A stretch of DNA of 64,000 nt from Amycolatopsis rubida (GTDB lineage Bacteria > Actinomycetota > Actinomycetes > Mycobacteriales > Pseudonocardiaceae): NCBI RefSeq assembly GCF_900115345.1, contig NZ_FOWC01000003.1:62001-126000 (forward strand), in the 5' to 3' direction. The position numbers and the translations under genes are program-made. Below the pieces are notes generated by a model that had not been told where the DNA came from, ran no database searches, and saw nothing but the letters and a program-made list of their open reading frames with translations. This document shows, one piece after another, positions 58,355 to 64,000 of this stretch (the stretch's first letter is position 1; each line of letters begins with the position of its first letter).

Positions 58355-59112
58355 GGGCCGGCCATGGTCAATCGCGGCGTGCTCGACGGCGCCCACGCGG
58401 CCATGATGGTGCACCCGACGCTCAAGGACGCCGTGGTCCCGACGCTGCGTGCGTCGCGTTCCTGGCAGGTGGTCTACACCGGGGTCGGCGGGCATGCTTC
58501 GCCGCAGTGAACGCGGCGGTCGTTGCTCGGACCGCGATTGGCTTGCTGCGCCAGCAGTTACGCGATGGCATCAGGGCGCACCACGTGGTTCAGAAGGCTG
58601 GGGAGACGGTCAATGTCATTCCTGCCTACGCGGTTGTCGACTGCATGATTCGCGCTGACACCCATCGCCGAAGTCGACGAGGTGTGGGAGCGAGTGCGTC
58701 GCTGTTCGACGCGGGGGCGGTGGCGACTGACACCAGTATCGAGCACACCACGTTGCCGTCGATCTACCGGGAATTCCGGCATGATCCCGATTTGGCTCCG
58801 CTGTCCGAGAAACACGCGAAGGCGGTCGGCCGGGCTTTTCCGGATTGTCCGGACACGATGTTCGGCTCGGCCGGCCTGGGGAATGTGTCGCCGCGGATCC
58901 CGGCGATCCATCCCCTGCGGTCGTTCGATCTTCCGGCCGAGGGAGGCGACCATACCGCCGCTCTCGCGGTGACGGCGGGAGGTCCGGAGGGAGATCGGTT
59001 CGTCCGGGACGCTGGGTTGGCGATGGCTCGCACGGTCGCCGAGGTGCGCGGGCCGGGGGAGGCGCCGGGAGCGCTGAGTTCGGGGACGCTCGTCCAGGTG
59101 ATCTCGCGGTGA
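58355..59112 (+). pseudogene. M20-family amidohydrolase/peptidase, decayed
   Basis: Ordered pieces of one AbgA-like M20 protein: GVLDGAHAAMMVHPTLKDAV and TGVGGHASPQ in one frame ending at TGA 58508; NAAVVARTAIGLLRQQLRDG, VVQKAGETVNVIPAYAVVDC and MIRADT in another; a double shift near 58660-58720 (PIAEVDEVWERVRR lies in the third frame); then DLAPLSEKHAKAVGRAFPDC and GLGNVSPRIPAIHPLRSFDL to the stop at 59112. The N-terminal catalytic third is missing. Non-functional. Confidence 0.78.
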
Positions 59113-59952
59113 TCGGTGACGCACGGGAAACGAGGATCGCCATGACTGCCTGGTGGGCCGGACTGTCCGGCATCGCCGGGGCCAGTTCACCCGCATCCTT
59201 CGAACGGGGGATCCCCGATGAACTCCCGCGTACGCCGCCAAGCCTGCGCTCTCGTTGCCGAGGCGGTAACCCGCTGGCCGGGTCCGTCGATGCGGCCGTC
59301 GTGGTGCCTGGATCCGCGCAACCGCGGAACACCCACGACGACAACGGATTGCGGAGCTTGCTCGGGCTGTCCGGCCTTCTCGGTCTCGCGGGCCCGGTGC
59401 GTGCGCCGAGGGCTCAAGCCGGGCGGGATGCCCCGGCTGCTCCGGACCGGCGGCCGCCGCCTCCCGACGGTCTCGGACGAACGGCTCGGCTGCTCGGGCC
59501 TTCTCCTGGACCAGGACGGCGATTCGTCGAAAGCCGCTGTCCGGCACAGTGATTCCCGCACCGGAATCCGGCGACCGCGGCTTCCGGCGGTGGGTTCGGC
59601 CGGGCGCGATGCGGGCCGGGGAAATGCGGGGCAGGGCACCAGCGTGCGCGGAACGGCCGCCGCCGGAAACGGAGTGCCCCGCACGAAAACCGCCGTCCCG
59701 GGCATCAGTCGCCGGGACGGCGGAAGTGGGTTACGGTGTCGAGCACGCCGGGTGGGACCGGCAGGTATCCAGGCCAGGTCACCGGTCCCACCCGCGCCGA
59801 CGTCGCTGGGCGTCGGATGCACCCGGGGCACGGAGCAGGAGTGTGCAGCTCTCTCCGTGCTCCGGGTACACCTCAGGACGCTGACGCGAACCGTCGGACT
59901 CCGTGCCTCAGCCAGCTTTCCGCACACACAGCGGGCGGCTTCGGCAGGAGAC
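59113..59952. other. Long intergenic region with strong hairpins
   Basis: 840 bases with no supported coding frame. The right-hand part is rich in inverted repeats (listed separately). Long overlapping frames here (59187-60035 minus, 59218-60483 plus) are low-complexity Arg/Pro/Ala readings without domains. Confidence 0.55.
59690..59867. other. Cluster of three large inverted repeats
   Basis: Hairpin 1: CCGCCGTCCCGG (59690-59701) with 59712-59723, perfect. Hairpin 2: GGGTGGGACCGG (59750-59761) with 59782-59793, perfect. Hairpin 3: ACCCGGGGCACGGAG (59821-59835) with 59853-59867, one G-U. They lie 86-263 bases downstream of the rodlin-like gene's stop (transcribed leftward); some may be terminators, but three successive long stems are unusual. 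Confidence 0.6.
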
Positions 59953-60309
59953 TCAGCCGCCCTGGACGCTGCCGCCGTCGACGACGGCGCCCGAGGCGCA
60001 GTTGTACGGGGACTCGCCGGCCGCGGTGTTCTCACCCGGCGACAGGATCGGCACGCCGATGCCGTTCAGCGAGTTGCGGACCGGGACCTGGACGCCGAGC
60101 ACGTTCACGTCGTTGCCGCACAGGCCGAGGGTGCCGTTGACGTTGTGCAGCACGTCGGTGTTGTTCAGGTTCACCAAGCCGACCTGGCCGGGTCCGCCGT
60201 GGTGGTGGCCGTGGTGGTGGCCGTCGGTCGTGTCGGCGGCGGCGATGCCGCCGAACAGGAACGCGCCGGCCGCCATCGTGGCGGACACGAGACCGATCTT
60301 CTTCAGCAT
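59953..60309 (-). CDS. Small secreted rodlin/chaplin-like surface protein
   Basis: A 118-residue exported protein. Signal peptide about 1-25 (KKIGLVSATMAAGAFLFGGI), then a His/Gly run (HHHGHHHGGPG) that could bind metal, then a hydrophobic Asn-rich domain GLVNLNNTDVLHNVNGTLGL, NDVNVLGVQVPVRNSLNGIG, VPILSPGENTAAGESPYNCA. The N-G-x-G-V-P-I-x-S-P-G pattern and two Cys recall rodlin/chaplin-type aerial surface proteins of filamentous actinomycetes; exact family not certain. AGAGGAG lies before ATG 60309. Confidence 0.72.
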   Translation of the reverse strand: MLKKIGLVSATMAAGAFLFGGIAAADTTDGHHHGHHHGGPGQVGLVNLNNTDVLHNVNGTLGLCGNDVNVLGVQVPVRNSLNGIGVPILSPGENTAAGESPYNCASGAVVDGGSVQGG

Positions 60310-60628
60310 TCAGAACTCCTCTGGGATTTTCGCGACCGGCAATGCCAATCGCGGGCTTTGACGATTGCGTCAGCGGTCGCGGCAATAAAGGTGTGTGCTC
60401 CGCGACCGGATGAGGAAAACGTACTGACAATCCGGGGCTGTTTCCAGCTGGCGACACCATCGTGTCGGCAGCTGGTCCTCTGACCTAGGGGCAAGGTCTC
60501 GTTCGGGTTTACCCGGACCGTTATTGTATTAAGGCCAACAACGCTCGCCTCTTCTCGGATGTGCGGGTGCGGCGGCACGGACCATGCGGATTCCCGAGTA
60601 AACCAGAATATTCCACGCACACTAAAGG
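60310..60628. other. Upstream region of the rodlin-like gene
   Basis: About 320 AT-richer bases with no coding frame, expected to hold the promoter reading left from 60309. No specific sigma-factor motif is called. Confidence 0.5.
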
Positions 60629-60660
60629 GCCCTGCGCCGCCTGGTGCTGCGGCGCAGGGC
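60629..60660 (-). terminator. Terminator of the hypothetical gene at 60677-61021
   Basis: GCCCTGCGCCGC (60629-60640) and GCGGCGCAGGGC (60649-60660) form a perfect 12 bp stem with an 8-base loop; on the minus strand it is followed by CCCTTTAGTG. It begins 16 bases after the stop codon. Confidence 0.8.
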
Positions 60661-60676
60661 TTCCCGGAAAGCGTTG

Positions 60677-61021
60677 CTACCGCGCGGGCCAGGCCTCCGC
60701 TTCCGCCGCGAGGGCCGTGGCGACGTCCAGTTCGTTCGTGCGCACTTGTGCCGCGAGCGTCCCCGGCCGCGGCTGGAGCAGCAGCCAGCCGGTGACGTCC
60801 TGGTCGGTGTAGCGCGGCGCTTCGTCGTCGCCGATGCCGAGGGCCGCGAAGTATTGGCGCGCGGCCCAGGTTTCCGGGACCCACGCCCGTTCCCAGCGCA
60901 GCACGATCCGCGCGAGGTCGTTGCGCGGATCGGCCGGGTGGATGAGCCGGTCGCCGGCGATGGCCACCAGGCGCGGGGTGTACGTGGCGCCCGGGGCGCC
61001 GATCATCAGGTGACTGTCCAT
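60677..61021 (-). CDS. Conserved hypothetical protein
   Basis: A 114-residue protein I do not recognise. IGAPGATYTPRLVAIAGDRL, LARIVLRWERAWVPETWAAR, YTDQDVTGWLLLQPRPGTLA and a C-terminal Ala-rich helix; no signal peptide or membrane helix. GGGGAGGA immediately precedes ATG 61021, and a strong terminator follows, so it is a monocistronic expressed gene. The composition suggests a small regulatory or structural cytoplasmic protein. Confidence 0.7.
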   Translation of the reverse strand: MDSHLMIGAPGATYTPRLVAIAGDRLIHPADPRNDLARIVLRWERAWVPETWAARQYFAALGIGDDEAPRYTDQDVTGWLLLQPRPGTLAAQVRTNELDVATALAAEAEAWPAR

Positions 61022-61618
61022 TCCTCCCCCGAGTCCGCGGGCGGGATCCGTCCGACCGCGCGAAAAAAGCTGGGCATGAGCAGGGAAGGACGGCCGGGGG
61101 CGAGCACACCTCACGGGTGCGTCCTTCCGCGGCTCCTGGCTGAACCGGTGACGATAGTACGGGTGCGCCGGAAGGAGCCGAATCCGGCCCGTCGCAAGGG
61201 AAAACGCCGACAGGGCGGAGCGGGGTCGCTCCGCCCCGCACTGGGCTCGCCGACTGCGAAAAACGCCGAGAAGGGCTGCCGTGGCTACTGGATCCGGCGA
61301 AATAATCTGGCGACTCGCCGCAATCTGAACCACGATCTCCTCTGCGTCTCCGGTGCGGCCGGCGTCGCGTCACCAGTGCCGGGAGCGAAGCGGTTCGGGG
61401 TCGGTTCGCTCCCGGCGAGCACGACAATATCGGATCGATCCCGCGGAAAGCGCTTGTTTCCGGAAGAGCATTCCGAAGAGTGTCTTTTCTCGCGCCAGGA
61501 AATTGTTCTGGTTACCCGGCTCTCCCGGCGTGAAACCTCACGATCGAAGGGTCCCGGCGTCCTGCTGGGGCCGGTGAATAATTACCGTGCGTGAGAACTC
61601 CCGCGATGGATCGACCGC
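61022..61618. other. Intergenic region without a supported gene
   Basis: About 600 bases, lower GC in its right half, expected to contain the promoter of the leftward hypothetical gene. The plus-strand frame to 61594 has no domain or start signal and is not called. Confidence 0.5.
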
Positions 61619-61714
61619 GGCTTCGCCCGTCTGGCGGCAGCGGGCGAAGCCGCCCCGAACTCCGCGAAACACCGGACACGGCAAAGGGCCGGTGCGAGCG
61701 CACCAGCCCTTTGC
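61619..61714 (-). terminator. Two tandem hairpins downstream of the secreted protein gene
   Basis: First in the direction of transcription: GCAAAGGGCCGGTGCG (61681-61696) with 61699-61714, 16 pairs with one mismatch. Second: GGCTTCGCCCG (61619-61629) with CGGGCGAAGCC (61641-61651), perfect. Together they form a double terminator for the gene ending at 61741. Confidence 0.75.
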
Positions 61715-61740
61715 GGTGATGTCCGGTCGTGCTCGCCGGA

Positions 61741-62595
61741 TCAGTCGAGGTCAGGCTCGCGGACATCCGCCGCGGCCCCGGTCGAATGGCTGTAGGCGCC
61801 GGTCGGGCCTGCCCCGACGTCCCACGTCCGGTACCCGGCCGCTCCGGGCACCGCGAGCGCGGCGACCCCGGCCGAGGTGGCTCCGGCCGGGCCCGCAGCG
61901 AGTTCCGAAGCGCTGTACCAGGCGTGGTCGCGTCCCGCGTGGCTGCTCACCTGCGCCGAAGTCGCCCCTTCCGGACCGGCTGAAGTGGCCTCTTCGTGAT
62001 ACGACGAGCCCCGGCCTTCCCGGTGGTGACGGGCCGGAGAGCCCGCCGCGGCGTCGCGGTCAGCCACGGCCGGGGCCGCCTCGCGGATCGTGCGCACCGG
62101 GGCAGTGCCAGCTGTCCGCGCGGCCGCTTTCTTGGTCGGGGAAGAGAGGGCTGCCTTCGCCGGGACAACGGCTTTGGCCGGCTCGGCGGTCGATGCGGAA
62201 GCCGGGGCGGCCGCGTGGCCGGGCGAAGCCGCGACGGGAACCGAGCGCTGGGTGCGCACAGCGTCCTGCGCGGGCCAGAGCGGGCGGCCGGGGTGCCCGC
62301 TCGTTTCCCGCGACCCGTGCAGCACGGCGGCGCCGCCGATGCCCGCGAGGCTGCCGTCGTGCTCGCTCCACCGGTTGCCCCACTCGTCGACGCCGGACTC
62401 GTGGTGCAGCACGCCCGCGCCGCCGATGCCCGCGAACACGGCCGACTCCTCCTCGCTGCTGGACTGATTGGGCCACCAGCCGGTGGTGAGCGGCAGCGTC
62501 TCGCCCGGGCCGGCGGCGGCCGCCGCGGTGCCGGGCAGCGCGAGGCACAGCGGAGCGAGGACCAACCCGGACAGCAACGTCCGTTTCATCGACAT
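61741..62595 (-). CDS. Secreted protein with Gly/Ala repeats
   Basis: A 284-residue exported protein. Signal peptide about 1-27 (RTLLSGLVLAPLCLALPGTA). Two AGIGGAxVLHxxS units (AVFAGIGGAGVLHHESG, SLAGIGGAAVLHGSRE) flank DEWGNRWSEHDG. A long Ala/Pro/Lys linker (about 110-190) leads to C-terminal repeats GPEGATSAQVSSHAG, GPAGATSAGVAALAVPGAAG, GPTGAYSHSTGAA, each with a following His/Tyr-Trp segment (HAWYSASELAA, YRTWDVGA). GGAAAGG lies before ATG 62595; ATG 62589 is an alternative. Family unknown; a cell-surface structural role is inference. Confidence 0.7.
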   Translation of the reverse strand: MSMKRTLLSGLVLAPLCLALPGTAAAAAGPGETLPLTTGWWPNQSSSEEESAVFAGIGGAGVLHHESGVDEWGNRWSEHDGSLAGIGGAAVLHGSRETSGHPGRPLWPAQDAVRTQRSVPVAASPGHAAAPASASTAEPAKAVVPAKAALSSPTKKAAARTAGTAPVRTIREAAPAVADRDAAAGSPARHHREGRGSSYHEEATSAGPEGATSAQVSSHAGRDHAWYSASELAAGPAGATSAGVAALAVPGAAGYRTWDVGAGPTGAYSHSTGAAADVREPDLD

Positions 62596-62952
62596 GGCAG
62601 TTTGTTTCCTTTCCAAGGGGAAAGCGCCCGAAGTGAAAGACTGGTGCCGCGAACGAGCGCTGGGACGACCGGCGTCCTGCCGGCCGGACTGACGTTACCC
62701 CCAGCCTGGCGCGAATTGCCGCCCGAGGAAAGCGATCCGCCCGCCCGGGTGCCGGCGCTTCCGTCCGGCAGCACCGAAAAACCGGCGTACACCTGGGAAT
62801 CCCCTTTACCGGCAAGGTAAACCGCCTTGCACGCCAGGGTGACAGGTTGTCCCGCGCGGTTCACCGGAGCGGAAGGCGCGGCGTACACCCTTCCCAGTGG
62901 CAGCTCCGGGACGAGCGGGCGATGTCGTCAGCGGGCGAAGACAATCGAGGGC
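62596..62952. other. Divergent promoter region
   Basis: About 360 bases between two divergent exported-protein genes. I see no clear operator or sigma site and no coding frame with support. Confidence 0.5.
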
Positions 62953-63894
62953 ATGTGTTCCTTACGCCGGGCCGGCGCCGTGCTCGTCGCCGTTCTCCTC
63001 GGCTGTGCCCACTGTCCGGCCGCGTCCGCGGCCAGTGCGCCGCAGCTCCTGCTGGGACAGGATTTCCCGGACCCCGACGTCGTCAAGACCGGCTCGGGAT
63101 ACCTGGCGTTCTCGACGACCGCCGGGGCCGGGAAAATCCCGGTGGCGAGCGCGCCGGCACCGGAAGGCCCGTGGCGGATCGTCGGCGACGCGCTCGGCTC
63201 CGTGCCGAAGTGGGCGAAGCCGGACGGCGGGTTCTGGGCGCCGGACATCTCCGAGGCGGCGGACGGGACCTTCGTGCTGTACTTCGCCGCGTCCCGCCTC
63301 CCGAACGGGCCGATGTGCGTCGGCACGGCGACTTCTGCGCAACCCGCGGGCCCGTACCAGCCGGATCGCGGCGAGCCGCTCGTCTGCGTGCCCGCGGACG
63401 GCGGCGACATCGATCCGCAGACCTTCCTCGACTCAGACGGCTCCCGGCACCTGCTGTACAAGGCGAACGGGGCGGCCTCCGGTCCGCCGGCGGCGATCTG
63501 GTCGCAGAAGCTGAGCCCGGACGGGCGGACGCTTTCCGGCTCCCGCACGGAACTGCTGCGCGCCGATCTCAGCTCGGAGAAGAACGTGGTCGAGGCGCCC
63601 GCGATGGTGAAGACGTCTTCCCGGTACCTGCTGTTCTACTCCGCCGATACGTTCCAGAGTTCCGGCTACCACACCGGTTACGCCACGGCGCCGACGCTCG
63701 CGGGCCCGTTCGTGAAGGCAGACGCCCCGTTTCTCTCCACCGAGCGGCTCGGCGGCGCCGTCGACGGACCGGGCGGTGCCGATGTGGTCGACGGGAACAT
63801 CTATTTCCACGGGTGGCTCAACGGCGGACGGCAGGCGCGCGGCCTGTACCGGCTGCCGATCAGGTTCCCCGGCGACATCCCGCAGCTCGGCTGA
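62953..63894 (+). CDS. Secreted glycoside hydrolase family 43-like enzyme
   Basis: A 313-residue exported five-bladed propeller hydrolase. Signal peptide about 1-27 with a Cys (LLGCAHCPAASA) that could be a lipobox. Expected GH43 acidic residues are all present: catalytic base Asp in QDFPDPDVVKTGSGYLAF, pKa-modulating Asp in GGDIDPQTFLDSDG, acid Glu in NVVEAPAMVKTSSRYLLFYS. GFWAPDISEAADGTFVLYFA is the family's WAPD block. Likely releases arabinose/xylose units from plant or arabinogalactan-type polymers. The 3' end overlaps the convergent ANTAR gene by 35 bases. Confidence 0.9.
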   Translation: MCSLRRAGAVLVAVLLGCAHCPAASAASAPQLLLGQDFPDPDVVKTGSGYLAFSTTAGAGKIPVASAPAPEGPWRIVGDALGSVPKWAKPDGGFWAPDISEAADGTFVLYFAASRLPNGPMCVGTATSAQPAGPYQPDRGEPLVCVPADGGDIDPQTFLDSDGSRHLLYKANGAASGPPAAIWSQKLSPDGRTLSGSRTELLRADLSSEKNVVEAPAMVKTSSRYLLFYSADTFQSSGYHTGYATAPTLAGPFVKADAPFLSTERLGGAVDGPGGADVVDGNIYFHGWLNGGRQARGLYRLPIRFPGDIPQLG

Positions 63895-64000
63895 GGCCGG
63901 CCGCGGGGACCGCGGTGTCGAGCACCTGCGCGGCGAGGTCGCGGAGCTTGACGTTGGTGTGCTGGGAAAGCTGCCGCAGCAGCTCGAACGCCTCGTCGGG
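63860..64000 (-). CDS. ANTAR-domain protein, C-terminal end (partial)
   Basis: The minus-strand frame runs open from the window edge to TGA at 63860-63862. It reads DEAFELLRQLSQHTNVKLRD then LAAQVLDTAVPAAG, the last helix of an ANTAR RNA-binding antiterminator domain (typical AFxxLRxxSQxxNxKLRDVA). Upstream domains (often GAF or receiver) lie outside the window. The stop lies inside the 3' end of the GH43 gene. Confidence 0.75.
   Translation of the reverse strand, partial: PDEAFELLRQLSQHTNVKLRDLAAQVLDTAVPAAGLSRAAGCRRGT

Noticed and set aside
61022-61594. Plus-strand frame overlapping the hypothetical gene and its upstream region
   Set aside because: Mostly antisense or low-quality sequence without start signals or domain.

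Overview
The window is high-GC actinobacterial chromosome, most likely Pseudonocardiales and probably Amycolatopsis or a close relative. This rests on codon bias, frequent GTG starts with 4-base GTGA/ATGA overlaps, the dgt-dnaG-tRNA-Asn neighbourhood, many Tat/Sec-exported Ala-rich proteins, and the long GTGAGTGGCGATCACGG hairpin between convergent genes. Species assignment is inference.

1-12.9 kb is conserved core: a 5'-truncated DesK-type sensor kinase with its response regulator, a YdcF-like protein, dGTPase, a serpin overlapping a large membrane glycosyltransferase-like gene, a carboxymuconolactone decarboxylase-like gene facing an ECF41 sigma factor (with a matching ECF41-type promoter), dnaG, two methyltransferases behind tandem palindromic operators, and tRNA-Asn(GUU) with a terminator.

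12.9-27.2 kb is accessory and partly decayed, starting at the tRNA 3' end. It holds an orphan degenerate type I-E CRISPR array with no cas genes, a secreted serine-protease homologue that has lost catalytic His and Ser and carries a tachylectin-like propeller, a 1242-residue ALF-repeat polymorphic toxin with candidate immunity gene, and downstream wrecks of a second toxin tip and a second immunity gene separated by an IS110 remnant. A kinase-fold phosphotransferase follows. Two diverged copies of a ~200 bp sequence lie near the borders of this region.

27.2-30.1 kb carries a compact signalling unit: a protein with an internally duplicated domain, a Crp/Fnr regulator, a class III nucleotidyl cyclase and an unknown overlapping protein, with a near-perfect 24 bp palindrome in front of the cyclase. 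31.0-35.1 kb is a four-gene operon with 4-base overlaps throughout (FAD reductase, acyl-CoA dehydrogenase-like, PIG-L deacetylase/methyltransferase fusion, glycosyltransferase). 35.5-36.7 kb is pseudogene debris.

37.0-47.8 kb is a complete toluene-4-monooxygenase-type soluble diiron monooxygenase locus. One long minus-strand operon runs DJ-1/PfpI, two NTF2-like, hydroxylase alpha, gamma, effector, beta, Rieske, reductase, a uL22-like/DUF59 fusion, ABM protein. It is bracketed by two paralogous AraC regulators and a divergent second DJ-1 gene. Direct TGCGGATTC-type repeats sit both in the divergent promoter and upstream of one AraC gene.

48.3-64 kb: LuxR-type regulator, amidase, FAD oxidase, PucR regulator (a probable amide/amine catabolic block), a MurJ pseudogene, MFS exporter, a 43-residue GNEW-repeat peptide, a diguanylate cyclase, a small prim-pol-like protein, an M20 peptidase pseudogene, small secreted proteins, a GH43 hydrolase and the tail of an ANTAR protein. 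No integrase, cas gene or complete insertion sequence was seen.
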